Origin: Ottelia alismoides
Lineage: Eukaryota; Streptophyta; Magnoliopsida; Alismatales; Hydrocharitaceae
DNA: 64,000 bases
NCBI GenBank assembly: GCA_037367405.1
Contig: JAZKJV010011400.1
Coordinates: forward strand, 5,888,501 to 5,952,500
Reading direction: 5' to 3'
Shown here: positions 42,194 through 53,245 of the stretch, one piece after another
Layout: every line of letters begins with the position of its first letter
How positions within the stretch are numbered: position 1 is the stretch's first letter
Translations under genes and position numbers: made by a program
The notes under the pieces: generated by a model
The model's input: only the letters and a program-made list of their open reading frames with translations
What the model was told of the DNA's origin: nothing
The model's database searches: none

Positions 42194-44020
42194 CTATTGT
42201 CCGGCGAGCGAGGCAGCGCGGCCGCCGCGGCGGCGTTCGGCTTCGCGCAATTGCATTTTGCGGAGGCGAATGCTCTTGGGCGTGATCTCTACAAGTTCAT
42301 CGTCCTCGATGTACTCCAGAGCCGCCTCCAGGTAGAGAATGCGAGGTGGTTTGAGAATGATGTTTTCGTCGGATCCAGCAGCCCGAATATTGGTCAGCTT
42401 CTTTTCGCGACAAGGATTCACGACCAGGTCATTATCGCGAGCATTTTCGCCGACGATCATGCCCTCGTACACTTCATCGCCCGGCGCCACAAACAGCTCA
42501 CTGCGTTCTTGCAAGCCGAAGAGCGCAAAACCCACAGCTTTGCCGGTCACCATCGAAACCAGCACACCATTGGTGCGATGAGGCACTTCGCCTTCTTGTG
42601 GTTTGTATCCTGAGAAGCGATGGTGGATGATGGCAGTGCCTTGCGTGGCGTTCAGTAGCCGCGTGCGCAAACCGATCAGGCCACGCGCGGGAATATCGAA
42701 GCGCAGCAACGTATACGAGCCGCGCGGGATCATCTCTTCCACCGTACCGCGTCGATAGCCGACCAGTTCCATCACCGGACCGACCTTTTCCGTCGGCACT
42801 TCGACGGTCAAGGTTTCAAACGGTTCGTGGACTTTGCCATCGACTAAGCGCGTCACGACCCGCGGCTTGCCGACCGACATTTCGAAACCTTCGCGACGCA
42901 TCGTTTCGATCAAGACGGCCAGGTGCAACACGCCGCGACCACGCACGGCATAAGCTTCTTGGCCGTCGACGATCGACATGCGCAGGGCGACGTTCTTTTC
43001 CAGTTCGCGATCCAGACGCGTTTTCAATTGCCGAGTCGTAACGTACTTGCCGTCTTTGCCTACGAAGGGCGAGTTGTTCACACTGAAGATCATCTCCAGC
43101 GTGGGCTCGTCGACTTTCAGTCGCTCCAGCGGCCGGACATCGCCGCGGGCACAGACCGTATCGCCGATCTCAATATCCTCCAGACCGACCACCGCGACCA
43201 CGTCACCGGCCGACCCCTCAGGCACCTCGACGCGTCCAAGTTTATCGAAGACCGCCAGCGAGGCGACCTGCGCTGGCACGACCACATTCTTGTCTTTGGC
43301 CAAATCGACCGACTGGCCGCTCTTGATACGGCCAGCTTGAATACGACCGATGGCAATCCGACCGACATACTCCGACCAGTCGAGATTGGTTACCAGCATC
43401 TGCAAGGGCGCTTCCGGTTCGACCTCGGGGCCCGGGATCGATTCCAGAATCATGTCCAACAGTGGCTCCATCGAATTGCCGCGCACATCCGGATCATGCG
43501 TTGCATAACCTTCGCGAGCCGAAGCAAAAATGTGATGGAAGCTCTCCAAGTGATGCTCGCCACCCAGATCGACCAACAGTTCCAAGGCTTCGTCCAGCAC
43601 TTCATGGGAGCGCGCATCGGGGCGATCGATCTTGTTGATCACCACGATTGGCTTGACGCCTACCTCGAGCGCTTTGCTGAGCACAAAACGGGTCTGTGGC
43701 ATGGGCCCTTCGGCCGCGTCAACCAAGACCAATGCACCATCAGCCATGCGCACCACCCGCTCCACCTCGCCACCGAAGTCAGCGTGGCCAGGCGTGTCGA
43801 TGATGTTGATCTTGATGCCCTTGTAATTGAGAGCAATGTTCTTGCTGAGAATCGTGATTCCACGTTCTCGCTCCAAGTCATTGCTGTCCAGAATGCGATC
43901 GGCTTGCAGTTGCGACTCGCGAAATTGTCCCGACTGCTTTAGCAAGCAATCGACCAGCGAAGTCTTTCCGTGGTCAACGTGAGCAATGATGACAATGTTT
44001 CGAAGATCATCCCGACGCAT
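42194..44020 (-). CDS. typA: Ribosome-associated GTPase TypA/BipA
   Basis: A 608-residue translational GTPase from ATG 44020 (frame open to 44041). G1 is [18 protein letters not shown]2 region [14 protein letters not shown]3 [17 protein letters not shown]4 [12 protein letters not shown]. Domain II and the EF-G-like domains III and V follow, with the TypA-specific C-terminal part ([63 protein letters not shown]). BipA acts in 50S ribosome assembly and stress adaptation. The C-terminal tail [17 protein letters not shown] is a short basic extension. The gene is single and stands 353 bases from the PEP-CTERM gene. Confidence 0.97.
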   Translation of the reverse strand: MRRDDLRNIVIIAHVDHGKTSLVDCLLKQSGQFRESQLQADRILDSNDLERERGITILSKNIALNYKGIKINIIDTPGHADFGGEVERVVRMADGALVLVDAAEGPMPQTRFVLSKALEVGVKPIVVINKIDRPDARSHEVLDEALELLVDLGGEHHLESFHHIFASAREGYATHDPDVRGNSMEPLLDMILESIPGPEVEPEAPLQMLVTNLDWSEYVGRIAIGRIQAGRIKSGQSVDLAKDKNVVVPAQVASLAVFDKLGRVEVPEGSAGDVVAVVGLEDIEIGDTVCARGDVRPLERLKVDEPTLEMIFSVNNSPFVGKDGKYVTTRQLKTRLDRELEKNVALRMSIVDGQEAYAVRGRGVLHLAVLIETMRREGFEMSVGKPRVVTRLVDGKVHEPFETLTVEVPTEKVGPVMELVGYRRGTVEEMIPRGSYTLLRFDIPARGLIGLRTRLLNATQGTAIIHHRFSGYKPQEGEVPHRTNGVLVSMVTGKAVGFALFGLQERSELFVAPGDEVYEGMIVGENARDNDLVVNPCREKKLTNIRAAGSDENIILKPPRILYLEAALEYIEDDELVEITPKSIRLRKMQLREAERRRGGRAASLAGQ

Positions 44021-44297
44021 AAAATTGGTACTCAGCCGCAAGAACAGTGGAACACGGGCACTCGCAAATGGCCCTGCAGCCTTGCAAGGGCGTAGTGATT
44101 GCCATTAGTAGTGTGTATCAAAAAGGCATTCAGGATCGCCGACTGAACCGGACTGCCCTGACGCCTGCGGCATTTTCCAGATTCCTGATCCTCCTTGCTA
44201 GAGCGATATTTTTGTCGCTCAGTCGGAATTCCATAAGAGGGTAAATGGAAGATAGGCCGCATTTAACAGAAAAAACAAGCCTCGATCCGACCGCCAG

Positions 44298-44384
44298 AGA
44301 TCTAGTGCGGCTCCTGGCGGCTCGTTTCCCGAGCACTAGATCTTTCGAAGCTAGAGCAGCCCGCGCGACAAGAATGCGCGGGCT
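44298..44384. terminator. Two adjacent hairpins downstream of the PEP-CTERM gene
   Basis: AGCCCGCGC-GACAAGAAT-GCGCGGGCT (44358-44384) is a strong 9-bp GC stem about 12 bases after the stop of the PEP-CTERM gene on the minus strand. Further on, an 11-bp perfect inverted repeat AGATCTAGTGC/GCACTAGATCT (44298-44343) encloses a CCGCCAG-type stem. There is no T-run, so rho-independent action is uncertain. Confidence 0.5.
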
Positions 44385-44395
44385 GGAAAGAAATT

Positions 44396-44986
44396 CTACT
44401 TGGAACGTCGGCGCAAGAAGCGGCGACCGACCAGGCCAGCACCTGCCAACAGTAGCAATGAACTTGGTTCGGGGACACCTGCCGCCTGGATTGTGTAGTT
44501 GAACGCAGCTGGCCCCACAGTTGGTAGAGCATTGAAGATAGGATCGACCGCTGAAAGATTTGTCAGATTCAACGCGTACGTGCCAGCCGTTGCGCCCACC
44601 GTGCTCAGCGTCAGCGAAGCGACCTTGGTTGGAACACCAGTGATCGTCAAGCCAGCACCGGCGTTAGCTCCGAAGACTTGGAACGAACCCGGGAAGGGTG
44701 CAAAAAAGCCACCGTTGGGCGCAAACAAGTCGTTCGTGCCCGCTGTGAAGGTACCACCGGTGATCACACTGCCGGTGAAGGTGGGGTCGTTGGCGTCGAT
44801 CACGAAATCGATCCCCGCCAGATTGTTGATCGTGCCCGCATCAGAAGCGATGTTTACGCTGAAGACCGCCGAGTCACCCAGGTTGATCGGACCAGGAGTG
44901 TCTTGCGTAATGCTGAAAACAATGGCGGCCGAGGCAGATTGAGCCATCAGGCAAAGGACCAACAAACCAAGTGCAGCAAATCTCAC
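44396..44986 (-). CDS. PEP-CTERM sorted secreted protein
   Basis: About 196 residues. The start is set at GTG 44986 because AGGAGA lies 6 bases upstream and a signal peptide follows directly (RFAALGLLVLCLMAQSASA); the frame is open to 45058. The C-terminus VPEPSSLLLLAGAGLVGRRFLRRRSK is the PEP-CTERM tripartite signal: VPEPS, hydrophobic helix, basic end, recognised by exosortase. The mature part is beta-rich with few charged residues (cohesin/DUF-like: LGDSAVFSVNIASDAGTINNLAGIDFVIDA). It probably ends up at the surface or in the matrix. No exosortase gene is in the window. Confidence 0.9.
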   Translation of the reverse strand: MRFAALGLLVLCLMAQSASAAIVFSITQDTPGPINLGDSAVFSVNIASDAGTINNLAGIDFVIDANDPTFTGSVITGGTFTAGTNDLFAPNGGFFAPFPGSFQVFGANAGAGLTITGVPTKVASLTLSTVGATAGTYALNLTNLSAVDPIFNALPTVGPAAFNYTIQAAGVPEPSSLLLLAGAGLVGRRFLRRRSK

Positions 44987-45389
44987 GACGGGTCTCCTGA
45001 AGCTCGCACGGGAACTGACTTCAAAAATGATTGATCGCCCAACTTTATGAATGGACATTCGGCACTAGCATAAATAGAACCCAGCTGATTTGAAATCAAA
45101 AAAGAAGCGAAACTTGATATTTTTTAGAGACCGAACCAGCCGCCGGATTGTGGATACCCGACCCACCTGGTGGGCTTCCTTAGCCCCGGGTAAATCTGAC
45201 AGGGGCAATGCCCGCGACTGCCCCTTTGCGATACATTTAAAGCGGGGGGCACTTCCAGTGCGACTGGTCTGCTGGCAGTCGTGGATAATCCGTCCATTTG
45301 TGGGGAAGTGTCTGGAACAATCCCCAGCGTGCTGGGCAACTTGCCCACCTGTTTGCCTCAGTGTTTGTGAGTTTTGAGAACCAACAACC
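44987..45389. other. Intergenic region between divergent genes
   Basis: No gene is seen. It should contain promoters for the PEP-CTERM gene and the aminotransferase gene. A small palindrome GCCCACCAGGTGGGT-like lies at 45162-45178. Confidence 0.5.
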
Positions 45390-46595
45390 ATGTTTGAATC
45401 GATTGCCGCGGCACCACCGGACCCTATCCTTGGCTTGGGCGAAGCGTTTCAGAAGGATCCACGCTCAGGCAAAATCAATTTGACGATTGGCGTCTATCAA
45501 GATGCGCAGGGCAAGACTTGCATCCTGAACAGCGTCAAGAAGGCCGAAGCCAGGCTGGTTCAGGACGAAAAAACCAAGGGATACTTGGGGATTGATGGGT
45601 TACCGGACTTCACGCGTAGTGTTACTGAGTTGTCTTTGGGGCAACTGGTTCCCGCCGAGCGCGTGGCGGCTGTGCAAACCCCTGGTGGCACGGGGGCTCT
45701 GCGAGTGGCCGGTGATTTCTTGGGTGTCAGCTTTCCGAACATGCGGGTCTGGTTAAGCAATCCGACGTGGCCTAATCACGTGGGCATCTTTCAACGCTCG
45801 GGTTTGGAAACCAAGACCTACCCATACCTGGCTGATGACAAGCGATCGTTGAATATCGCGGGCTTGCTGGACACGCTCGAGCGCGAAGGTCGCGCCGGCG
45901 ATGCTGTGCTGCTGCACGCTTGCTGCCATAATCCCACCGGCATTGATCCGACGGCTGATCAGTGGCAAGAGATTGCCGAGCTAACGGCTCAGCGTGGCAT
46001 GCTGCCTATATTGGACTTTGCCTATCAAGGTTTCGGCGATGGTCTCAGTGAAGATCAAATTGGCTTGAGCGCGATAGCTGCTCAGCATTCGGAATACATG
46101 GTATGCAGTTCGTTCAGCAAGAACTTTGGTCTGTATAGCGAACGAGTTGGCGCGCTACTGGCCGTCAGTACCACTACTGATAACGCTGCGCGGATGCTCA
46201 GTCAGCTCAAGCAAGCCGTTCGCGTCAACTACTCCAACCCGCCTCGCCACGGGGCCGCCATTGTGGCCACGATTCTTGGCGATGCCGCACTCAAGCAAGA
46301 ATGGTTGCAGGAGCTGGCCGGCATGCGCAAGCGCATCCATGAAATGCGTCACAGCTTTGTTAGCGGCATGAGAACAGCCGGTTGCGAGACGGATTTCTCA
46401 TTCTTGCTGGACCAGAAAGGCATGTTCTCCTACAGCGGCCTGACTCCGATGCAAGTCGATTGGCTGAAAGCGAACAAAGCCATCTATCTGGTGGGCACCG
46501 GGCGCATGAATGTAGCGGGCATAACTCCCGACAACCTGCCCATACTCTGCTCGGCCATTGCTGAAGCCTTAGCCGAGTCGACTGCGAAGGTTTAG
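45390..46595 (+). CDS. Aspartate/aromatic aminotransferase (class I, AspC/TyrB type)
   Basis: A 401-residue PLP enzyme of the AspC/TyrB family. The N-terminus [46 protein letters not shown] matches E. coli AspC/TyrB closely. The family motifs are [49 protein letters not shown], and the Schiff-base Lys in [17 protein letters not shown]; the substrate-binding Arg is in [13 protein letters not shown]. It moves amino groups between aspartate or aromatic amino acids and 2-oxoglutarate. Four bases separate it from the next gene, so the two are probably one operon. Confidence 0.95.
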   Translation: MFESIAAAPPDPILGLGEAFQKDPRSGKINLTIGVYQDAQGKTCILNSVKKAEARLVQDEKTKGYLGIDGLPDFTRSVTELSLGQLVPAERVAAVQTPGGTGALRVAGDFLGVSFPNMRVWLSNPTWPNHVGIFQRSGLETKTYPYLADDKRSLNIAGLLDTLEREGRAGDAVLLHACCHNPTGIDPTADQWQEIAELTAQRGMLPILDFAYQGFGDGLSEDQIGLSAIAAQHSEYMVCSSFSKNFGLYSERVGALLAVSTTTDNAARMLSQLKQAVRVNYSNPPRHGAAIVATILGDAALKQEWLQELAGMRKRIHEMRHSFVSGMRTAGCETDFSFLLDQKGMFSYSGLTPMQVDWLKANKAIYLVGTGRMNVAGITPDNLPILCSAIAEALAESTAKV

Positions 46596-46599
46596 TTTC

Positions 46600-47517
46600 A
46601 TGGCCACCACGATTGCAACTGTGTCCCCTGGGGCCACCGTCATCGGCTGGATTGGTACCGGCGTGATGGGGCAAAGCATGTGTGGTCACTTGCTGCGAGC
46701 CGGTTATCGCTGCGTGGTCTACAATCGCAGCCCGGAGAAAGCCCGGCTCCTGGTCGAGGCTGGTGCCCAATTGGCCGGTTCGCCAGCCGAAGTGGCCGCA
46801 AAAGCGGATGTGATTTTTTCGATCGTCGGCTTTCCTCGCGATGTGCGCGAGATCACGCTGGGGCCGACAGGCACATTGTCCACGGCGACTACTGGCAAAG
46901 TGCTGGTCGATATGACCACTAGCGAACCGTCGCTGGCCAAAGAGATTTATGTCGCAGCTCAAGCCAAGGGTGTGCATGCGGTAGATGCTCCGGTATCGGG
47001 TGGCGATATCGGAGCTCGCGAAGCCCGATTGTCGATCATGATCGGTGGCGATCCTCCGGTGGTGGATGCCTTGATGCCTTGTTGGCAAACGATGGGCAAG
47101 ACAATCGTGCATCAAGGCCCCGCTGGTTCTGGCCAACACACCAAGATGGTCAATCAGGTCCTGATCGCGACCAACATGATCGGCGTGTGTGAAGCTTTGC
47201 TATACGGCCAGCGGGCGGGGCTGGACTTGGAAACGGTTTTGCAATCGGTCAGCAGTGGAGCAGCCGGTTCCTGGTCGCTCTCTAACTTAGGTCCGCGCAT
47301 CATCCGAGGCGATTTCGCCCCAGGCTTCTTTGTCGAGCACTTTATTAAAGATATGGGCATCGCGCTTGCCGAAGCCGAGCGCATGCAACTGGCTTTGCCC
47401 GGCCTGGCGTTAGCCAAGCAGCTCTACGTGGCTTTAGCCGCACAAGGCCATGCCAAAAGCGGCACGCAGGCCCTGAAGCTAGCCTTGGAACAGCTCAGCC
47501 GCCCTTCGCAATCGTAG
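46600..47517 (+). CDS. NAD(P)-dependent beta-hydroxyacid dehydrogenase
   Basis: A 305-residue protein of the 3-hydroxyisobutyrate dehydrogenase family. The Rossmann motif [34 protein letters not shown] is near residue 12; [23 protein letters not shown] is the substrate-binding loop; the catalytic Lys is in [18 protein letters not shown]. The C-terminal helical part follows ([22 protein letters not shown]). The exact substrate (3-hydroxyisobutyrate, tartronate semialdehyde or similar) is not determined by sequence. It follows the aminotransferase with a 4-base gap, suggesting co-expression. Confidence 0.93.
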   Translation: MATTIATVSPGATVIGWIGTGVMGQSMCGHLLRAGYRCVVYNRSPEKARLLVEAGAQLAGSPAEVAAKADVIFSIVGFPRDVREITLGPTGTLSTATTGKVLVDMTTSEPSLAKEIYVAAQAKGVHAVDAPVSGGDIGAREARLSIMIGGDPPVVDALMPCWQTMGKTIVHQGPAGSGQHTKMVNQVLIATNMIGVCEALLYGQRAGLDLETVLQSVSSGAAGSWSLSNLGPRIIRGDFAPGFFVEHFIKDMGIALAEAERMQLALPGLALAKQLYVALAAQGHAKSGTQALKLALEQLSRPSQS

Positions 47518-48213
47518 CTCTACGCAAATGTGGCCCGCAAATGTGGCCCGACGCGTCTGCGTCGGAAAGAGTATTCCCGATGCGCCGCGTCGATCATTCA
47601 AAGCGCGAAACGCACAGCGTCAAAGGACAGCCGCTCTACGCAAACGCAGCCCGACACTCAGCGTCGGTTCCTATCGCCACATGTAGGATATCTCCTTGGC
47701 TGCGCTACTTTTGGAGTTCACTTCGATTGCCAGTGGTTGGGCGGAAATCTGTCAATCTCCCGTTCCGCTAACGTCTGAAATTCCGCATAATTCCAGGTAG
47801 CCCCTCGCTAACCAGCACCTCCATAGTGTCCGCAATCGAGCGCCTGAAGCGATCTGCTATGGAGGCTGCTGGGTTTTGTTTTTCAGTCGCAGTGAGGCGG
47901 TGCCGAGCCGTTTTCAAGGCGAACCGATGCTCCTCAAACCGGAGCGCATTCCAAGGCAATCCCATCCAGGGCCGGCCCTTCAAAGCAAGGCCAAACATGG
48001 GTTATCTAAAGCATGTGGCGTAAGTTCGCCAATATTTTTCGATTGACAGCGTGTCAGCGGCCTGTTCAATTCAGAGTGATATCGCCCCGCCTGTGTGGGT
48101 GAGGCGTAATGACGTAGCCACCCTGCCGGCTTACTTGAGCACTTTGAACGCGGGTCTCCTTGTAGACTGCTCAAGCGATTTGGCTTCCTGCACGATGCAC
48201 AAAGGAACCTGGT
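47518..48213. other. 700-bp intergenic region
   Basis: Family B palindromes lie at 47548-47593 and a family F-like AGCCGCTCTACGC at about 47631. From 47770 to 48000 the minus strand has a 76-codon open frame with no recognisable domain and no good ribosome-binding site; it is not called. The rest should hold the promoter of the next gene. Confidence 0.5.
47548..47593. repeat. Family B palindromes
   Basis: CCGACGCGTCTGCGTCGG (47548-47565) and CCCGATGCGCCGCGTCGATC (47577 onward), the same pair architecture as at 60433-60484. Confidence 0.7.
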
Positions 48214-51200
48214 TTGGAACCTGGCGATCAACAGTCTGCACAAGCGGCGCGTCAATCCGAAGCAGCGCGTCAATCCGAAGCGGCGCGTCAATCCGAAGGA
48301 GCGCCTCAAGCTGAAGAAACGCCTCACGGTAAATCAGCCCCTGAGGATAGAGCGGCGTCTGACCTGGTAGTGCAGCCGACGACGCGAGGCTCACCTTTTT
48401 GGATTGTGGCCCTGGGTTCTTCGGCGGGCGGCTTGTCGGCGCTTGAAGAGTTCTTTAGCCAGATCCCGGCAGATCCCAATGCTGCTTTCGTGGTTATTCA
48501 GCATCTCTCGCCTGAATATCGAAGCATTCTAGACCAGCTGCTGCAACGACATTCGCGTTTGCCTGTGCATTACATGGCCGATGGCATGCAGGTCGAACCC
48601 GGGATGGTCTATGTGCTGCCGCCCAACAAAGAGGCGATCCTGTGTCAAGGCAAGCTGCGGTTGACGGATCGCAGTCTTGAACGCAATGTGATATACCCGG
48701 TGGATGATTTTCTGCGTTCGTTGGCCAACGAGGCAGGGCCCAGAGCGATCGCAGTGATTTTCTCAGGTACTGGCTCGGACGGTTCGCGCGGTGTACGTGA
48801 CATTCATGCCGCTGGCGGATTTGTAATTGCTCAATCGCTTGAAACGGCCAGTTTCTCGGGGATGCCCAAAAGCGCCGTCTCCAGTGGCAAGGTCGACCTG
48901 GTGCTCTCGCCTGTAGAGTCAGCCAAAGCTACGCTGCGCAAGATCGATCGCACTCGGCACGTGTTGGAGCTGAGCGATCAAGAGATACCGGGCGATTATG
49001 GAGCAGCTGATGCTGGTCTGGTCACAGTCTTGCGCGTACTGCGAGCCAAACTGGGCATCGATTATCGGGACTACCTGCCCAACCTAGTCTACGAAGCGAT
49101 TCATCATCGCACAGTGCATTTGGGCTTGAGCAAAATCGAGGACTACGCCGAAGCCATGTTGGCTGCTCCGGCGGAGTCACAGCACTTGCTGGCTGAGATT
49201 GTACGCGGGGCTCCTTCCAAGTTCTTTTGTCATGACGAGACTTACGAGCGACTGGCGCTGGAAGTTATCCCCGCGTTGATGGCCGGCGCATCGGACGAAC
49301 CCGATTTTCGAGCTTGGGTGATCGGCTCGGGCACGGGTGAAGAGACGTACACTCTGGCCATTTTGCTGGCCGAGTGGCACGAGCAGAATGGTCTGCCGCT
49401 GCGAGTCAAGATTTTCTCTTCGGACGTGCACGCACAATCGTTGGCGATTGCTTCCAAAGCGGTGTACAAGGCCGATGACCTCAGCGGCATGCGCCCGGAC
49501 CGGATCGAGAAGTATTTCATCGAGCGTCCCGACGGCTATCACGTGGTGCCCGAACTGCGCAAGATGGTTGTCTTCACACCTCACAACTGTCTGCACGAAG
49601 CCCCCTTTACCCGCATGGACCTGGTTTTCTGCCGACACTTGATGAGCCGCTTGTCAGCTTCGGCGGTATCCAAAGCGCTCGCTCTGATTCACTTTGCACT
49701 CCGCGATGATGGCGCCTTGGTGCTGTCGCCCCAAGCTCGTTTGGGTGAAATGGTGCAGGAGTTCGAAGCCCTCGATACCGAGCAAGGCATTTACCGCAAA
49801 CATCGACTGGTAGCGGCTCGGCGCGGGCATTCTTTGGCCAGGCCTGGCCGCGATCAAGCCGTGGCCAGGCACGCGGTCGACGCGCGACTATCGCAGCGTG
49901 ACCTGATGGAACTGTACGACAGCATGCTCGAGCTGCACATGCCGGCAGGCTGGTTGGTCAGCGAGGATGGTACACTGCTTCACACTTTCCAGAATGCAGG
50001 TCAATACATCGAGACTCGCGGACGCTCAAAAGCCGACATCGTCTCGCTGGCCACTGAAAAGCTGCGTGGCCCGTTGATGTTGCTGATTCGTCAAGTGACA
50101 GAAACGCAATCGCCTCTGGATATCAATCACATCGCCCTGGACGGCACCGATGGTCAACTGCTCTGCTTGCGCGGTGAACCGCTGCAGACGCGAAGTGGTC
50201 GGCGTGGCATTTTGATCAAACTGTTGCCTCAATCCATCGCCAGCCGATCAGCCTTGCATCCGCCTACTGCCGCTATCGAATTTCCCACGCAGCAGCCCAA
50301 ACGCGTGACCGACTTGGAACGCGAACTGGAACTGACACGCGAGAATCTACAGTTGACCATCCAGGATTTGCGGATTGCCAATGAAGAGCTGAAGGAAATC
50401 AACGAAGAAGTTACTTGTGCCAACGAGGAACTGCAGAGCACCAACGAGGAACTGCACTCGGTCAATGAAGAACTGCACACAGTCAACGCCGAACATCAAC
50501 GCAAAATTGACGAGCTGACGGCCCTCAATGATGACATGGACAACCTGCTGACCAATAGCAATGTCCATACGCTGTTCCTGTCGCGAGACCTCCGGCTGCG
50601 ATTGTTCACTCCCCGCATTGTCGATTTGTTCAGTCTGATCCCTCAAGACATCGGGCGGCATATTGCGACCTTCAATCACAGTTTGATAGGCGTGTCACTA
50701 GCCACCGAGGCGGGCACGGTGCTGAAAGAGAACCGAGTCTTGCGGCGCGAAGTCCAGAGCCAAGAAGGCAACTGGTTTGTGCTGCGCATCACACCTTATT
50801 TGTCGCGTGGCAATGTGGACGGTGTCGTCATTACGCTGGTCGACATTACCTCGCAAAAGAATGCGCAGAATGCGTTGCTCCGCAGCGAACAACGCTTTGA
50901 ATTGGCCGTCCAAGGCAGCAGCGAAGGCATTTGGGACTGGCCGAACGTCGAGGAAGAAAAGATCTGGTGCTCGCCGCGTTTATATTCCATTCTGGGCTAT
51001 AACGACCAAGGCTTTGAATTGACGCATTCGATTTGGATTGATCTGATCCATCCGGACGATCGAGCTCCGTTCGAACGCTTGCTCGAATCGGGTGGCCCGT
51101 TCAACTTTGAATGTCGCATCGAGCGATCAGATCAATCGTATCGCTGGGTACGCATCTGCGGAGCTTCGCATCGCGATGCGGCTGGCAAGCCGGTGCGCAT

Positions 51201-52350
51201 GGCCGGCTCGTTGGAAGACGTCACGGAGCGGCGGATCGCCCAAGACGAAGTTAAGATGGCAGTCAAACTTCGCGACCGCTTTCTGGCCATGCTCTCACAC
51301 GAACTGCGCAATCCACTGGGGGCTGTCCTGAGCGCTATCCAGTTGTTTGAAGAAGATGAGCGGCATCACGAACGTGCCTTTCATGTTATCCAGCGTCAGT
51401 CGCAGCAGATGGCTCGATTGCTGGATGACTTATTGGATGTCTCGCGTATCTCCAACAATAAATTCGAACTGGTCCAGCGTCCCATGGACTTCGATGAGAT
51501 TGTCGAATCAGCCATCCAGGCGCTGGAGCCCACTGCCCGTCAGCGCAACCAGCGCCTGGTTTATGAACGACCGGGCAGCCGCATTCGCTCCGTAGGAGAT
51601 GCTCAGCGCCTGGAGCAGGTCACCGTCAACTTGCTCAACAATGCGATCAAGTACTCGATGCCTGGAGGCGAAATTCGCGTTACCCTCGGTACCCGCGATG
51701 ACCGGGTGGTCATAGGCGTTTGTGATTCGGGCGTCGGATTGACCGAGGACATGAAAAGCAAAGTTTTCGATCTGTTCGTCCAATCAGAGGCCACCCTCGA
51801 TCGCGCCAACGGAGGCATGGGGGTCGGCTTGACGTTGGTCAAAGCGATCATCGAAATGCACGGCGGTACCATCCGCGTAGAAAGCGAGGGGCTGAACAAA
51901 GGTTGCCAGTTTATTGTCGAGCTGCCCTATCAAGAAGCCAACTTGCCGATCGCTCGTCCCACCGTTCCAGCCAAGACGCGGCCATTGAAAGTCGTCATCG
52001 TCGAAGATATGGACGACTCCCGCGAGATGCTGGCAGAGCTTTTGTCACTCAAAGGTCATACGGTCCAAGTTGCCAGCGAAGGCGATGAAGGGCTGAACCT
52101 GATCAAGCTGGCAGTTCCCGATGTGGCGCTAGTGGATATCGGCTTACCCAAACGTAATGGCTTTGAAATCGCTCGTGAACTAAGGGCATTGCCCGAATAC
52201 AACAATGTGAAACTGGTAGCCCTCACCGGCTATGGCCAATCTACCGATCGTGTGCAAGTCCGCTCGGCAGGCTTTGACGAGCACATCGTCAAACCACTGA
52301 AACCAGATGAACTCTTACAAGTGATCGCGCCGCGAAAAAATGTGAGTTAA
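48214..52350 (+). CDS. Hybrid CheB-CheR-PAS-histidine kinase-REC signalling protein
   Basis: A 1378-residue multidomain protein. The start is a TTG at 48214 with AAGGAA 6 bases upstream. After a repetitive Gln/Ser/Glu/Ala N-terminus comes a CheB methylesterase domain ([24 protein letters not shown] and [14 protein letters not shown] supply the Ser-His-Asp triad). A CheR-type methyltransferase follows ([20 protein letters not shown]). A long coiled coil ([32 protein letters not shown]..., about 690-770) leads to two PAS domains. The kinase part has the H box [12 protein letters not shown] with H1029 and a complete HATPase ([30 protein letters not shown]). A C-terminal receiver has D1308 in [12 protein letters not shown]. 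Soluble. It probably heads an operon with the CsrA-REC gene 112 bases downstream. Confidence 0.94.
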   Translation: MEPGDQQSAQAARQSEAARQSEAARQSEGAPQAEETPHGKSAPEDRAASDLVVQPTTRGSPFWIVALGSSAGGLSALEEFFSQIPADPNAAFVVIQHLSPEYRSILDQLLQRHSRLPVHYMADGMQVEPGMVYVLPPNKEAILCQGKLRLTDRSLERNVIYPVDDFLRSLANEAGPRAIAVIFSGTGSDGSRGVRDIHAAGGFVIAQSLETASFSGMPKSAVSSGKVDLVLSPVESAKATLRKIDRTRHVLELSDQEIPGDYGAADAGLVTVLRVLRAKLGIDYRDYLPNLVYEAIHHRTVHLGLSKIEDYAEAMLAAPAESQHLLAEIVRGAPSKFFCHDETYERLALEVIPALMAGASDEPDFRAWVIGSGTGEETYTLAILLAEWHEQNGLPLRVKIFSSDVHAQSLAIASKAVYKADDLSGMRPDRIEKYFIERPDGYHVVPELRKMVVFTPHNCLHEAPFTRMDLVFCRHLMSRLSASAVSKALALIHFALRDDGALVLSPQARLGEMVQEFEALDTEQGIYRKHRLVAARRGHSLARPGRDQAVARHAVDARLSQRDLMELYDSMLELHMPAGWLVSEDGTLLHTFQNAGQYIETRGRSKADIVSLATEKLRGPLMLLIRQVTETQSPLDINHIALDGTDGQLLCLRGEPLQTRSGRRGILIKLLPQSIASRSALHPPTAAIEFPTQQPKRVTDLERELELTRENLQLTIQDLRIANEELKEINEEVTCANEELQSTNEELHSVNEELHTVNAEHQRKIDELTALNDDMDNLLTNSNVHTLFLSRDLRLRLFTPRIVDLFSLIPQDIGRHIATFNHSLIGVSLATEAGTVLKENRVLRREVQSQEGNWFVLRITPYLSRGNVDGVVITLVDITSQKNAQNALLRSEQRFELAVQGSSEGIWDWPNVEEEKIWCSPRLYSILGYNDQGFELTHSIWIDLIHPDDRAPFERLLESGGPFNFECRIERSDQSYRWVRICGASHRDAAGKPVRMAGSLEDVTERRIAQDEVKMAVKLRDRFLAMLSHELRNPLGAVLSAIQLFEEDERHHERAFHVIQRQSQQMARLLDDLLDVSRISNNKFELVQRPMDFDEIVESAIQALEPTARQRNQRLVYERPGSRIRSVGDAQRLEQVTVNLLNNAIKYSMPGGEIRVTLGTRDDRVVIGVCDSGVGLTEDMKSKVFDLFVQSEATLDRANGGMGVGLTLVKAIIEMHGGTIRVESEGLNKGCQFIVELPYQEANLPIARPTVPAKTRPLKVVIVEDMDDSREMLAELLSLKGHTVQVASEGDEGLNLIKLAVPDVALVDIGLPKRNGFEIARELRALPEYNNVKLVALTGYGQSTDRVQVRSAGFDEHIVKPLKPDELLQVIAPRKNVS
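48238..48310 (+). repeat. 18-bp tandem repeat in the CheB hybrid N-terminus
   Basis: Three near-exact copies of GGCGCGTCAATCCGAAGC (variants with CAGCGCG, GGAGCGC) followed by two decayed copies. In frame they code for AARQSE, giving a flexible spacer ahead of the CheB domain. Confidence 0.85.
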
Positions 52351-52462
52351 TGCCAAGCCAACTCGGGCGTCACCGCGAACTCGGCATTACACAACCGTTC
52401 AAACTGTCACGAAATAAGCTTTAGTAGGATCTACATTTTTGCTCCATGAAGGGAGTCTGGCC

Positions 52463-53227
52463 ATGTTAGTTCTGTCTCGCAAACTCAATCAAGAAATCGT
52501 CTTTCCTACCATCGGTGTAACAATCGAGGTCACCCGCATTCGGGGCTCGACCGTTTGCCTGGGGATCGATGCCCCCAAAGATATTCCAATCCTGCGAGGT
52601 GAGTTGAACACCAGTAATCTGTCGACCGAGTCCAGCGGCGATGCCGGCGAGAAATTCGGCCATGAACTGCGCAATCGCTTGAATGCTACCGCTCTCTGCC
52701 TGCAACTGATGCAGGAGTATCAAGCCGCCGGTATGCCGATTGACCCGCGTACGCTCAGCCGAGCGCTGCAAGAGCTGCACACGATCGAAGAAATCGTCGC
52801 CTGCGAACAGTCCCCCAATCCATTTGTGGCCCACTTGGATCGCAAACAGCAATCTCCCTTTGTGATGCTGGTCGACGATGCCGTCAACGAAGCAGAACTC
52901 CTAGCCAGTTATCTGCGGCACGTGGGTATCCAGGTCGCTCTCAGCAGCGATGGGCAGGCGGCCCTGGGACTGCTGGAGTGCATTGCTCGCAAGCCCGACG
53001 TCATTCTGCTGGATATGGTCATGCCCGGCTTGACCGGCCAGGCCATGCTGGGCCAATTGCGTTGCAACCCGAAATATAACGACATCAAAGTTTTCGCCGT
53101 GACCGGCTTGCCCGCTGACTCTCTGGCCTCCACCGGTGGACCGAACGTTGATCGCTGGTTCCAAAAACCGATCCAGCCCAAGCAACTTGTCGAGTCGATC
53201 CGCTGCGATTTCACCGTGACGGCGTAA
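52463..53227 (+). CDS. CsrA-receiver fusion protein with an H-box dimerisation segment
   Basis: A 254-residue protein. ATG 52463 is preceded by GAAGGGAG at 7 bases; the frame is open to a TTG at 52439. Residues 1-49 are a CsrA domain (LVLSRKLNQEIVFPTIGVTIEVTRIRGSTVCLGIDAPKDIPILRGEL): L4 and R45, matching the RNA-contact L4 and R44 of E. coli CsrA, are kept. Residues about 58-115 (EKFGHELRNRLNATALCLQLM) resemble the first helices of a histidine-kinase dimerisation domain with H67 in HELRN, but no ATPase domain follows. Residues about 130-250 are a receiver with the phosphorylatable D184 in ILLDMVMPG and the Lys in WFQKPIQP. CsrA binds GGA-containing mRNA leaders. The domain combination suggests RNA binding controlled by phosphorylation. 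It follows the hybrid kinase gene. Confidence 0.92.
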   Translation: MLVLSRKLNQEIVFPTIGVTIEVTRIRGSTVCLGIDAPKDIPILRGELNTSNLSTESSGDAGEKFGHELRNRLNATALCLQLMQEYQAAGMPIDPRTLSRALQELHTIEEIVACEQSPNPFVAHLDRKQQSPFVMLVDDAVNEAELLASYLRHVGIQVALSSDGQAALGLLECIARKPDVILLDMVMPGLTGQAMLGQLRCNPKYNDIKVFAVTGLPADSLASTGGPNVDRWFQKPIQPKQLVESIRCDFTVTA

Positions 53228-53245
53228 TTACTGTGTGGTGGTGAA

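Noticed and set aside
44298..44343. 11-bp inverted repeat considered as an operator for typA
   Set aside because: It lies downstream of the PEP-CTERM gene and beside another hairpin; a terminator or repeat role is equally likely, so no operator is claimed.
47768..47998. 76-codon minus-strand frame between the dehydrogenase and the CheB hybrid
   Set aside because: Composition is plausible but there is no ribosome-binding site or family resemblance; not strong enough to call.
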